From Achromobacter arsenitoxydans SY8 (GTDB taxonomy: Bacteria > Pseudomonadota > Gammaproteobacteria > Burkholderiales > Burkholderiaceae_B), in contig NZ_AGUF01000087.1 in the NCBI RefSeq assembly GCF_000236785.1, positions 1 to 64,000 on the forward strand: DNA of 64,000 nucleotides, read 5' to 3'. Positions 53,585 to 61,753 of the stretch are shown one piece after another (positions within the stretch are counted from its first letter, which is position 1; each line of letters opens with the position of its first letter). The notes beneath the pieces were generated by a model. The model saw only the letters and a list, made by a program, of their open reading frames with translations. It was not told where the DNA came from and did no database searches. A program made the position numbers and the translations under genes.

Positions 53585-54556
53585 TCAGTCCAGCGTCACG
53601 CCCGAGTCCTTGACCACCTTGGCCCAGCGCTCGACTTCGCTGTCGACGAACTTGCCGAAGTCGGCGCCGGTCAGCGTGGGAACCGCCGAGCCGTTGCCGG
53701 CCCAGGTTTCCTTGAGCTTGGGCGTGTTCAGGGCCTTGGTGATTTCCGCGGCCATCTTGTCCACGGCTTCCTTGGGCGTCCCTGCGGGCGCCCAGATCGC
53801 GTACCAGGTCGACACGTTGTAGTTGGGCACGCCCGCCTCGGCGGCCGTGGGCACGTCGGGCAACGACTGCGAACGCTCGGTGGCGGCCACGGCCAGCGGC
53901 TTGATCGCGCCGGCGCGGATGTGTCCAGAGGACGAGCCCAGGCCGTCGAACGCCAGGTCCACCTGGCCGCCGATCAGCGCCGACAGCATCGGACCCGCGC
54001 CCTGGTACGGCACGTCCACCAGCTTGATGCCGGTCTGCATGGCGAAGAGTTCGCCGGCAAGGTGGTGGGTGCTGCCCTTGCCCGCGGTGCCGAAGTTGAT
54101 TTCGCCGGGACGCTTCTTGGCGTAGGCGATGAACTCCTGCAAGGTCTTGACCGGCAGCTTGCCGGCGTTGATGACCACCACCTGCGGCGGCTGCGCCACC
54201 AGGGCCACCGGCACGAAGTCCTTCTGGATGTTGTAGTTCAGGCTCTTGTAGAGGGAAGGCGCCAGCGCATGGTGCGCGCCGCCCATGAAGAAGGTGTAGC
54301 CGTCGGGTTTGGCCTTGGCGGCCACGCCGGCGCCCACGGTGCCGCCCGCGCCGCCCTTGTTGTCGATGACCACCGTCTGGCCGAGCTGCGTGGTGAGCTG
54401 CGCGGCCAGCGGACGGGCGAACGTATCCGTGCCGCCGCCGGCGGGGAACGGAACGATCAGCGTGATGGGCCGCTCGGGCCATTGCGCGGCGGCAACGCCG
54501 CCGAAACCCAGGGCTGCCACGGCGAATACGGCCGCGGCGGTGGTGCGATAGTTCAT
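53585..54556 (-). CDS. Bug-family tripartite tricarboxylate transporter binding protein
   Basis: 323 residues from MNYRTTAAAVFAVAALGFGG, a signal peptide ending AAAQW; AGGAGACAAA precedes it. The Bug hallmarks are present: WPERPITLIVPFPAGGGTD, VIDNKGGAGGTVGA, KPDGYTFFMG, VDVPYQGAGPMLSALIGGQV. Bug proteins bind carboxylates in the periplasm. It lies downstream of the malonate genes but beyond their terminator; a malonate or related diacid ligand is a reasonable guess. Confidence 0.95.
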   Translation of the reverse strand: MNYRTTAAAVFAVAALGFGGVAAAQWPERPITLIVPFPAGGGTDTFARPLAAQLTTQLGQTVVIDNKGGAGGTVGAGVAAKAKPDGYTFFMGGAHHALAPSLYKSLNYNIQKDFVPVALVAQPPQVVVINAGKLPVKTLQEFIAYAKKRPGEINFGTAGKGSTHHLAGELFAMQTGIKLVDVPYQGAGPMLSALIGGQVDLAFDGLGSSSGHIRAGAIKPLAVAATERSQSLPDVPTAAEAGVPNYNVSTWYAIWAPAGTPKEAVDKMAAEITKALNTPKLKETWAGNGSAVPTLTGADFGKFVDSEVERWAKVVKDSGVTLD

Positions 54557-54676
54557 TTTGTCTCCTCTTGCTGCATCGGTGGACGGCGTCTGATTTTTGA
54601 CGTCTCGTCTCTGAAATTTTTTTATTGAATGCGGCGGGTAGGGCTGGCGCGTCACTGGCTGGGGATGGGTCTCCTT

Positions 54677-54707
54677 GAAAAAATGCCGGTCCCGCGGGGA
54701 CCGGCAT
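54677..54707 (-). terminator. Terminator of the malonate operon
   Basis: ATGCCGGTCCC, loop GCG, GGGACCGGCAT (54683-54707), an 11-bp perfect stem nine bases after the matB stop, with six A to its left that read as a T-run on the minus strand. A textbook intrinsic terminator. Confidence 0.9.
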
Positions 54708-54715
54708 GGCGGGCG

Positions 54716-56257
54716 CTACAGCGCCTTATAGGTTTCGCGCAGCACGTTCTTCTGGACCTTGCCCATGGTGTTGCGCGGCAGCTGGTCAATGATGTGCACG
54801 CGCTTGGGCACCTTGAAGTTGGCGATACGCGATTTCAGTTCGGCCTGCATGGCCGACGCATCGAGCGCCACGCCGTCCTTGGGCACCACCACCGCCACCA
54901 CGGCCTCGCCGAAGTCCGCATGCGGCACGCCGATAACGGCGGATTCCGCGACGCCGGGCATGTCGTCGATCAGGGTTTCGATTTCCTTCGGATAGACGTT
55001 GAAGCCGCCCGAGATGATCAGGTCCTTGCTGCGGCCCACGATGGACAGGAAGTCGGCGGGCACGTCGCGCCCGGCGGACTCGCCGCCCCAGCGGCCCACG
55101 TCGCCGGTCTTGAACCAGCCGTCTTCGGTGAATTCCTCGCGGGTCTTTTCCGGCATGCGCCAGTAGCCCGAGAACACGTTGGGGCCGCGGACCTGCACGT
55201 TGCCGATCTCGCCTGGCGCCAGCGCAATACCGGCGTCGTCCACAACGCGCACCTGCACGCCGGGCAGCGCACGGCCCACCGTGCCGGCCAGGCGTTCGCC
55301 CTGCGCGGCTTCGTAGGGATTGGACGTCAGCATGACGGTTTCGCTCATGCCGTAGCGTTCAAGAATGGGGTGGCCGCTGCGCTGCTTGAAGTCCGAGAAG
55401 GTCTCGGCCAGCAGGGGTGCGGAACCCGAAATGAAGAGGCGCATCTTGCCGCAGACCTCGCGGTTGAAACGCGGATCGGCCAGGAGGCGCACGTAGTAGG
55501 TGGGCACGCCCATCATCACCGTGCTCTGCGGCAGGTAGCGCAGCGCCTGGTCCGCGTCCAGCTTGGGCAGCCAGATCATCCGGGCGCCAGCCAGCAGCGC
55601 GCCGTGCGAGGCGACGAACAGGCCATGCACGTGGAAGATCGGCAGCATGTGCAGCAGCACGTCGTCTTCGCGCCAGCCCCAGTATTCGTGCAGCGTGCGG
55701 GCGTTGGCCGCCAGGTTGCCGTGCGAGAGCATCGCCCCCTTGCTGCGGCCCGTGGTGCCCGATGTGTACAGGATCGCGGCCAGGTCGTCCGGCTTGCGCT
55801 GGACGGTCTTGAAGGTCTGGGCCAGGCCGCCCGCGGCCTCCAGCAGGCTGCCCGTGCGGTCCTCGTCCAGCGTGTAGACGTGCGCGCAGCCGGCCTTGTC
55901 GGCGGCGCGCTGCACCCAATCCAGGTTCTTGCTGGCGCAGACCACCACCGACGGTTCGGCGTTGCCCAGGAAGTATTCGATTTCCGACTCGCGGTATGCG
56001 GTGTTCAGCGGCAGGTACACCAGGCCGGCGCGCAGCGTGGCCAGGTACAGCAACAGGGCTTCGGGCGATTTTTCCACCTGCACCGCCACGCGCGCGCCCT
56101 CGGGCAGCTTCAGCGAGGCCAGCAGATTCGCCAGGCACGCCGTGGCGCGGTCGATGTCGTCCCAGGTGTATTGGAGGTCGGGCGTTTCCAGCGCGACTTT
56201 GCTGCGGTCTTTGGGAAAGCCGCCTTGCAGGACAGCATATAGGTTGGCGTTGCTCAC
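54716..56257 (-). CDS. matB: Malonyl-CoA synthetase (acyl-CoA synthetase, MatB type)
   Basis: 513 residues from GTG 56257 (VSNANLYAVLQGGFP), four bases after the upstream stop. Adenylate-forming enzyme: AILYTSGTTGRSKGAMLSHG, ERYGMSETVMLTSNPY (MatB-type motif), GWFKTGDVG, ISGGFNVYPKEIE, with the catalytic lysine in NTMGKVQKN. Makes malonyl-CoA from malonate, ATP and CoA. With malonyl-CoA decarboxylase and a GntR regulator in the same operon the assignment is firm. Confidence 0.94.
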   Translation of the reverse strand: MSNANLYAVLQGGFPKDRSKVALETPDLQYTWDDIDRATACLANLLASLKLPEGARVAVQVEKSPEALLLYLATLRAGLVYLPLNTAYRESEIEYFLGNAEPSVVVCASKNLDWVQRAADKAGCAHVYTLDEDRTGSLLEAAGGLAQTFKTVQRKPDDLAAILYTSGTTGRSKGAMLSHGNLAANARTLHEYWGWREDDVLLHMLPIFHVHGLFVASHGALLAGARMIWLPKLDADQALRYLPQSTVMMGVPTYYVRLLADPRFNREVCGKMRLFISGSAPLLAETFSDFKQRSGHPILERYGMSETVMLTSNPYEAAQGERLAGTVGRALPGVQVRVVDDAGIALAPGEIGNVQVRGPNVFSGYWRMPEKTREEFTEDGWFKTGDVGRWGGESAGRDVPADFLSIVGRSKDLIISGGFNVYPKEIETLIDDMPGVAESAVIGVPHADFGEAVVAVVVPKDGVALDASAMQAELKSRIANFKVPKRVHIIDQLPRNTMGKVQKNVLRETYKAL

Positions 56258-56261
56258 CTGT

Positions 56262-57053
56262 CTAGTCTCCGGAAAAGGAAGGGTCTGCGCCGGCCAGGAA
56301 GGCGCGCACGCCCTCTTTGTGGTCCCGGCTTTCGGCATAGGAGAAATAATCCCGATACTCGTCCTCGGTCAAGGCGGCGCCGGTGGCGAGCCTGGCGGAC
56401 AAGCGCTTATTGATGCGGGCGGCCAACGGGGCGCCCTGGGCGATGCGATCGGCGCTGCGGCGGGCGGCTTCGGCAACCTCGCCGTCGGCGACGATGCGGG
56501 TCAGCAGGCCCAGGCCGCGGGCCTCGTCGGCGCCGAACACGCGGCCTTCCAGCAGGATGGCCAGGGTGGCGGCCCGGCCGGCCAGCGCCAGCAGTCCGCG
56601 CATTTCATCGGGGGCCATGGGAAAGCCCAGGCGATTGATCGGCACGCCGAAGCGGGCCGATGCGCCGGCGATGCGCAGGTCGCACTGGCAGGCGATTTCC
56701 AGCCCGCCGCCCACGCACACGCCTTCTATCTGCGCCACCACGGGCTGCGGGCACTCGGCTACGGCCTGGAGCGCGGGCGCCAGCACTTGGCGGTGATAGT
56801 GCTGCACCCCGGCCATGTCGGCACGCTGGGCGGGGAATTCCCGGATGTCGGCGCCGGCCGCGAAATTGCCGCCCTCGCCGCGCACGATGACGCAGCGCAC
56901 GGCGTCGTCCTGGGCGATGCGCGTGAAGACGTCCTTCAGTTCGCCCCACATGCCCACCGTGATCGCGTTCAGGCGCCCCGGGTGCGAAAGCGTCACCCGG
57001 GCCAGATGCCCCTCGCGCTCCAGCAGCACGCGGCCAGCCACGTTCTCCGTCAT
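56262..57053 (-). CDS. Enoyl-CoA hydratase/isomerase family protein
   Basis: 263 residues. Crotonase fold with oxyanion segments FAAGADIREF (about residue 66) and VGGGLEIACQCDLRIAGASA (about 110), where the second catalytic glutamate position of true hydratases is replaced by NRLGFP; the reaction is uncertain. It lies between matA and matB in the malonate operon, an extra member not required for malonate-to-acetyl-CoA conversion. The last part carries EDEYRDYFSYAESRDHKEGV, usual for the family. Confidence 0.9.
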   Translation of the reverse strand: MTENVAGRVLLEREGHLARVTLSHPGRLNAITVGMWGELKDVFTRIAQDDAVRCVIVRGEGGNFAAGADIREFPAQRADMAGVQHYHRQVLAPALQAVAECPQPVVAQIEGVCVGGGLEIACQCDLRIAGASARFGVPINRLGFPMAPDEMRGLLALAGRAATLAILLEGRVFGADEARGLGLLTRIVADGEVAEAARRSADRIAQGAPLAARINKRLSARLATGAALTEDEYRDYFSYAESRDHKEGVRAFLAGADPSFSGD

Positions 57054-57111
57054 GTCCCCTGCCCTTATGTTGTTGGTCTGTTGTTGTGTTGCGCCGCCGT
57101 GTTTCCGGCGG

Positions 57112-58428
57112 TCAGCCCGCGCGTCCCACGCTGCGGCTGACCTGCGGCTTGCCGTCGTTCAGCCGTTGCAGGTTCGTGTCCAGTTCGTCCAGGTCGTACA
57201 GGTAATTGACCATCAGGGCGCAGGACTGCTTCAGGCCCTTGGGCGACGTGTCCGCCGCCCAGTTCAGGCGTTCGATGCGTGCGCCGTTGCCCAGGTGGAA
57301 ACGCGCCACGGGGTCGACGGGCAGCCCGTTCTTCATGGACTGCAGATAGGTCGCCGCCAGCCGGAAACCCGCCCGTTTGACGACGTCCGAGGTCTTGCCC
57401 TGCGCCGCCTTGGCCAGGCGCGCCACCCAGCGCTGCCCGTCCGGCACGCCTTCGCGCTTGCGGTCCTTGGCGCGCGACTTGTCTTCGCGCACGATGGACT
57501 CGACCGCCTGCGCGTCCAGCTTGCCCAGCCAGTCCGTGAATCCCGGAATCGGCGACAGCGTGGCGAAGGACTTCAGCTTGGGTAATTCTTCAAGCAGCTG
57601 CTCGACCACGCGCTTGAGCAGGAAGTTGCCGAAGCTGATGCCCTTCAGGCCGGGCTGCGTGTTCGAGATGGAATAGAAGATCGCCCAGCGCGCCTTGTCC
57701 AGGTCTTGCGGCGGCAGCGTGCTGTCCAGCAGCACCTGCACGTTATCGGCCATCTGGCTGGCGAAGGCCACTTCCACGAAGATCAGCGGCACGCCCGGCA
57801 TCTGCGGGTGGAAGTAGGCATAGCAGCGGCGATCGGGCGCGACGCGGTGGCGCAGGTCGTCCCAGGACTGGATCTCGTGGACGGCCTCGTAAAGGATCAG
57901 CTTTTCCAGCAGCGACGCCGGCGAATCCCAGGTCAGCGGGCGCAGTTCCAGCAGGCCCACGTCGAACCATGCCGACAGCAGGCCTTCGAGTTCCTTGTCC
58001 AGCGCCTGGATGCCCGCCACCTGCTTGCGCCACCGCAGCATGTCGGCGCGCAGTTCCACCAGGAAGCGCAGGCCCTGCGGCTGGGCGTTGAAGCGCTTGA
58101 ACAGGCGCACGCCTTCGCCGGCCTCGCCCGCGTAGGTGGCGCGAACCTGCGCCAGCGCGGCCAGCATCAGGCGGCGGTCCTTGCCGTCGGCCGCGGCGTA
58201 TTGCTCGCACCAGCGGCGCGCCAGCTTGTTGGCGGCCACGTCCGTCAGGCGCGCCTCGAACAGGCGCCGGACCTCGGATTCGCTGGGCAGGCGTCCGCGC
58301 TCCCACAGCCGGCCCAGCCGGGTGATCAGACTGGCGCTTTCGGCCGCGGCGGTGGCGTCGACGAGGTCGGCTTCGGGCTCAGGCGTGCGTGCGCCGCGCG
58401 CGGGCGCGAGGTTGGCGGGTGCGGACAT
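57112..58428 (-). CDS. matA: Malonyl-CoA decarboxylase
   Basis: 438 residues. Converts malonyl-CoA to acetyl-CoA and CO2. A helical N-terminal oligomerisation domain (to about 130) is followed by the catalytic acetyltransferase-like domain: RCYAYFHPQMPGVPLIFVEV, FYSISNTQPGLKGISFGNFL, LKSFATLSPIPGFTDWL with its conserved Ser and, near the end, ARFHLGNGARIERLNW with the catalytic His. It overlaps the GntR gene by 50 bases. Confidence 0.96.
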   Translation of the reverse strand: MSAPANLAPARGARTPEPEADLVDATAAAESASLITRLGRLWERGRLPSESEVRRLFEARLTDVAANKLARRWCEQYAAADGKDRRLMLAALAQVRATYAGEAGEGVRLFKRFNAQPQGLRFLVELRADMLRWRKQVAGIQALDKELEGLLSAWFDVGLLELRPLTWDSPASLLEKLILYEAVHEIQSWDDLRHRVAPDRRCYAYFHPQMPGVPLIFVEVAFASQMADNVQVLLDSTLPPQDLDKARWAIFYSISNTQPGLKGISFGNFLLKRVVEQLLEELPKLKSFATLSPIPGFTDWLGKLDAQAVESIVREDKSRAKDRKREGVPDGQRWVARLAKAAQGKTSDVVKRAGFRLAATYLQSMKNGLPVDPVARFHLGNGARIERLNWAADTSPKGLKQSCALMVNYLYDLDELDTNLQRLNDGKPQVSRSVGRAG

Positions 58429-59131
58429 GGGCGGGCTCCTCGATGACGATGGGATCGGACGGCGCCGCGTCTGCGGCGTCTTCAGTGCTCAGTGCGCGCA
58501 GCGCTTCAAGCTGCCGCATCAGATGGGTGTGCGCCAGCGCTTGCGCGGCGTCGGGGTCGTGCGCCTTCAAGGCCTGGAAAATGGCCAGATGCTCGGCGCA
58601 GGATTCGTCGATGCGGCCGGGCCGCGACAGGCTGCGATGGCGCGACAGGCTGAGCACCTTGCGCAGGTTGCCCACCATGTCCGACAGCCATTGGTTGCCG
58701 GCCAGCGCCTGGACGGCCTCGTGGATCAGGTAATTGGTCTTGTAATAGGCGTCGATGCGGCCCGCCTTGGCATGGCCCGCCAGCGCGGCGTGCAGCGGCT
58801 CCAATTCGGCCAGTTGCGCATCGCTGGCCTTGCGCGCGGCCTCGTAGGCGCAGCGCCCCTCCAGCATGGCCATCAGCGGGAAGATGTCTTCCAGGTCCTG
58901 GGCGGAGAGCTCGTTGACGAAGCAGCCCCGCCGGGGCTCCAGCCGCACCAGGCCTTCGGTGGCCAGCACCTTGAGGGCCTCGCGCAGCGGCGTGCGCGAA
59001 ATGCCCATTTCAGCCGCCAGCCTCAGTTCGTCGATCCATTCGCCGTTGCTTAACGAACGCGCATGGATCATGCCGCGAAGGCGGTCCGCGACTTCCAGGT
59101 ACAGGGCTTGCCGGACGATGGGCTGGGTCAT
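58379..59131 (-). CDS. matR: GntR-family regulator (FadR/FCD subgroup), likely MatR
   Basis: 250 residues. N-terminal winged helix (RQALYLEVADRLRGMIHARS, ELRLAAEMGISRTPLREALK, VLATEGLVRLEPRRGCFV) and an FCD ligand domain with its metal-binding histidines (NYLIHEAVQAL, DESCAEHLAIFQAL, AHTHLMRQLEAL). A C-terminal basic tail overlaps matA. First gene of the malonate operon; a 16-bp palindrome 27 bases upstream is its probable operator. Malonate or malonyl-CoA is the expected signal. Confidence 0.9.
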   Translation of the reverse strand: MTQPIVRQALYLEVADRLRGMIHARSLSNGEWIDELRLAAEMGISRTPLREALKVLATEGLVRLEPRRGCFVNELSAQDLEDIFPLMAMLEGRCAYEAARKASDAQLAELEPLHAALAGHAKAGRIDAYYKTNYLIHEAVQALAGNQWLSDMVGNLRKVLSLSRHRSLSRPGRIDESCAEHLAIFQALKAHDPDAAQALAHTHLMRQLEALRALSTEDAADAAPSDPIVIEEPAHVRTRQPRARARRTHA

Positions 59132-59157
59132 GGGCTGACGGCGGGCGCTACGCCGTA

Positions 59158-59173
59158 ATTCATAATTATGAAT
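59158..59173. promoter_or_regulatory. Perfect palindrome before the GntR gene, candidate MatR operator
   Basis: ATTCATAATTATGAAT is a perfect 16-bp palindrome in an A+T-rich patch ending 27 bases before the matR start. Position and symmetry suit autoregulation by a dimeric GntR protein. Confidence 0.6.
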
Positions 59174-59260
59174 AAGCCAATGATATGTTCGATGCCGGCG
59201 CCGGTAAAGCCCGGCCTACCCCCGTACCTACCCTAACGCCTGCGTCCGCGACGAGGGTAA

Positions 59261-59285
59261 GACCAAATTAAGACTAAACTTGGTC
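59261..59285. promoter_or_regulatory. Candidate operator of the toxin-antitoxin pair
   Basis: GACCAA (59261-59266) and TTGGTC (59280-59285) are inverted arms around 13 A+T-rich bases, 28 bases before the antitoxin start, over the expected promoter. Typical placement for antitoxin autorepression. Confidence 0.6.
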
Positions 59286-59313
59286 CTATTCGAAATCAAT
59301 TCGCAGGCCTGCC

Positions 59314-59595
59314 ATGAAATACTCGACCCAAGTCAAACCCATCTCGTATCTCAAGAGCCACGCGGCGGAAATCGTGACAACCCTTACCCAAACCCGGGAA
59401 CCCATGCTCATCACCCAGAACGGAGAGGCAAAGCTCGTCGTCATGGACGTACAGAGCTATGAAGAACAGGAGCAAGCCATTGCCCTTCTTCAGTTGCTTG
59501 CCCATGGCCGCAAAGAGATCGAGGAAGGACGGACCACCCCTGCAGCAGACGTGTTCGCGCAGATTGAAGCGATGGACAAGGATGATTCCGAATGA
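59314..59595 (+). CDS. Phd/YefM-family antitoxin
   Basis: 93 residues. The N-terminal DNA-binding domain reads VKPISYLKSHAAEIVTTLTQ, then EPMLITQNGEAKLVVMDVQS, YEEQEQAIALLQ, which is the Phd/YefM pattern; the acidic C-terminus (FAQIEAMDKDDSE) would wrap the toxin. The stop overlaps the toxin start (ATGA). Confidence 0.92.
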   Translation: MKYSTQVKPISYLKSHAAEIVTTLTQTREPMLITQNGEAKLVVMDVQSYEEQEQAIALLQLLAHGRKEIEEGRTTPAADVFAQIEAMDKDDSE

Positions 59596-59918
59596 TCCGG
59601 AAGCTTGTCTTCCTTCAATCCGCCGTCGAAGACCTGCACGAAATCCGCCGCTACGTCAGAAAGCACTTTTCGCAAACGATCTGGCTGGACGCCTACGCCA
59701 AGATCAAGCGGGCGATCCTGAACCTTGAACAATTCCCCCAGGCCGGACACCCGCCCCCGGAACTTCCCGCCACCCACTTCCTGGAAGTGATCGCAGTCAA
59801 GAACCGGGTCATCTATGAGGTTGTCGCAGACACGGTCTATATCCACATCATTTGCGACAGCCGGCAGGATTTCCAGACCAAGCTCTCCAGGCGGCCTCTT
59901 AGAACGCTGCGCCCTTAG
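59592..59918 (+). CDS. RelE/ParE-family toxin
   Basis: 108 residues. LVFLQSAVEDLHEIRRYVRK, LEQFPQAGHPPPEL and VIAVKNRVIYEVVADTVYIH give the small RelE/ParE fold. Whether it cuts mRNA on the ribosome (RelE) or poisons gyrase (ParE) cannot be told. Coupled to the antitoxin by ATGA. The gene pair sits alone between chromosomal operons. Confidence 0.92.
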   Translation: MIRKLVFLQSAVEDLHEIRRYVRKHFSQTIWLDAYAKIKRAILNLEQFPQAGHPPPELPATHFLEVIAVKNRVIYEVVADTVYIHIICDSRQDFQTKLSRRPLRTLRP

Positions 59919-59927
59919 GCCCCGCGC

Positions 59928-60698
59928 TCAGAAGTGCAAAACCCCGTCCACCGCGTGGCGGGTCAGCGCACGCGCCCAGCGGCGCGCCGGCAGGCCATAC
60001 TTGCCCTCCACCACCTCGGCGCGTTCCAGCAGTTCCGCAGGCGTGATCGCCAGGCTCGGGCCCGAGAACGCCAGCACGATCTGGTTGCCGGCTTCGACCT
60101 CGGGCAGCAGCACGACCCTGTCGTCGAACGCCTTGGACAGGTTGTCGATGTTCTTGCCAAAGCTTTCGTGGCGGCCAAACAGGTTCACCGCCAGGATGCC
60201 GACCTCGCCCAGCACGCGGCGGCAGTCGCGGTAGAACTTCACGCTGTCGCGCACCGGCCCTTCGGCAGCGGCGTCGTACAGGTCCACCATCAGCACGGGG
60301 CAGCGGCCGGCGTTGAGCGGGTCGGCCACCCAGGCGCCGGCGTCCGCGTGTTCGACCTCCAGCCGGTTGGACCCGGGCAGGCGGAAGAACATGTGGCAGG
60401 CGGCCGTCACGCGCGGGTTCCATTCCACGGCCAGGAGCGGGCTGCGCGTGTGCTTGACGCAGAACCGCGCCAGCGACCCCGCGCCCAGCCCCAGCATGCC
60501 GATGGCCTCTTCCTTGGGCGGATCCAGGAACAGCAGCCAGGCCATCATCTGGGCGGTGTATTCCAGCACCAGTTCGGACGGGCTCTTGATGTTCATCGCG
60601 CCCTGCACCCACTCGGTGTTGAAGTGCAGATAGCGGACGCCGTCCACTTCGGAAAGCGTCGGCTGGTCGAGTTCGGAGGGAAAGTTGGATTTATGCAT
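59928..60698 (-). CDS. Spermidine synthase-like protein (soluble)
   Basis: 256 residues, no membrane helices. SAM-binding motif MLGLGAGSLARFCVKHTRSP, acidic loop AVEWNPRVTAACHMF and a catalytic-loop equivalent VLMVDLYD. The usual GGGDG is changed to GLGAGS and D-S/T-D-P to DLYD, so it may be a methyltransferase-like relative rather than a true aminopropyltransferase. It stands alone, convergent with the toxin gene. Confidence 0.8.
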   Translation of the reverse strand: MHKSNFPSELDQPTLSEVDGVRYLHFNTEWVQGAMNIKSPSELVLEYTAQMMAWLLFLDPPKEEAIGMLGLGAGSLARFCVKHTRSPLLAVEWNPRVTAACHMFFRLPGSNRLEVEHADAGAWVADPLNAGRCPVLMVDLYDAAAEGPVRDSVKFYRDCRRVLGEVGILAVNLFGRHESFGKNIDNLSKAFDDRVVLLPEVEAGNQIVLAFSGPSLAITPAELLERAEVVEGKYGLPARRWARALTRHAVDGVLHF

Positions 60699-60729
60699 GG
60701 CGCGATTGTAGGCCGGCGCCCGGCCCCCT

Positions 60730-61749
60730 CTACGCCGCCGCTTCCCAGATCCGCTCCAGCAGGTCCGGGCCGGGCACTTCGGACTCCAGGCTCGCCGCCA
60801 GGCGCAGGACGCGCTTCAGGTACAGGTGCGCGTCGCACTCCCAGGTGACCCCCATCGCGCCGTGGGTCTGGACGGCATTCTGCGTGGCCCGGCGGCCGGC
60901 CTCCACGGCCAGCAGCGGCGCGTACAGGCAATCCAGAGGCGCCGATTCCGCCCCCGCGTCCAGCGACGCCGCGGCCGCCCAGCCGGCCAGCCGCGCATCG
61001 TCCAACGCCATCCAGTCCTCCGCCAGGCGGTGCTTGATCGCCTGGTTGGCGCCGATGGCGCGGTCGAACTGCCGGCGCTCGCGCGCATAGGCGGCGGCCA
61101 GATCCAGCGCGGCCGAGGCCGCGCCCAGCATCTCGGCCGTGCGCAGCAGACGCAGGCGCGTGCGCAGCCGGCCCCACATGCCGGGATCGACATCCAGCTC
61201 CACGCTGTCCAGCGTTTCCGGACGCGCCGCAACCGCGACGGGCATCGTGGGATCCAGTCCGTCCAGCCCGGCGACCGGCGCCAGCAATTCCAGCCGCAAG
61301 ACCGACGGCGCCACCTTGTGCACGGCGAGCGCGCGCACGCCCTCGCCGGCGCCTTCGATAAAGGCCGAGCCGTCGGGGCGCATGGCCGCGTCGGCATGCC
61401 AGGTGTGGCCCGCCATCATCGCGCCGGCCCACTGCGCGGCGGGGCCGCCGGCCGCGCACAGGGTGGGCAGGACCGCCATGTTGGCGGCCAGCGGCAGGCT
61501 CAGCAGATGACGGCCCGCCGCCTCGGCCACGATCCAGGCCTCGCGCATGCCCAGTTCCAGGCCGCCATGCTCGGCGGACGCCAGCAAGGCCGGCCAGCCC
61601 TGCTCCGCCAGTTCGCGCCACAGCGCGTGGCGCGCGTCCGTGTCCTGCCGGGCGGCGGCGCGCGCCACGGCGGCGGGATGGCGCTCGGCCAGAAAGCGCT
61701 GGGCCGCGTCGCGCAACATGCGCTGGTCTTCGCTCAGGTGCAGATTCAT
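60730..61749 (-). CDS. Acyl-CoA dehydrogenase family protein, small subunit type
   Basis: 339 residues. N-terminal helices (LSEDQRMLRDAAQRFLAERH) and C-terminal helical bundle (FDRAIGANQAIKHRLAEDWM, THGAMGVTWECDAHLYLKRV) are recognisable; the central beta domain is degenerate and the usual catalytic glutamate region is not obvious. Such short members form heteromers with a full-length partner, here the gene four bases upstream. Substrate unknown. Confidence 0.85.
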   Translation of the reverse strand: MNLHLSEDQRMLRDAAQRFLAERHPAAVARAAARQDTDARHALWRELAEQGWPALLASAEHGGLELGMREAWIVAEAAGRHLLSLPLAANMAVLPTLCAAGGPAAQWAGAMMAGHTWHADAAMRPDGSAFIEGAGEGVRALAVHKVAPSVLRLELLAPVAGLDGLDPTMPVAVAARPETLDSVELDVDPGMWGRLRTRLRLLRTAEMLGAASAALDLAAAYARERRQFDRAIGANQAIKHRLAEDWMALDDARLAGWAAAASLDAGAESAPLDCLYAPLLAVEAGRRATQNAVQTHGAMGVTWECDAHLYLKRVLRLAASLESEVPGPDLLERIWEAAA

Positions 61750-61753
61750 GGGG

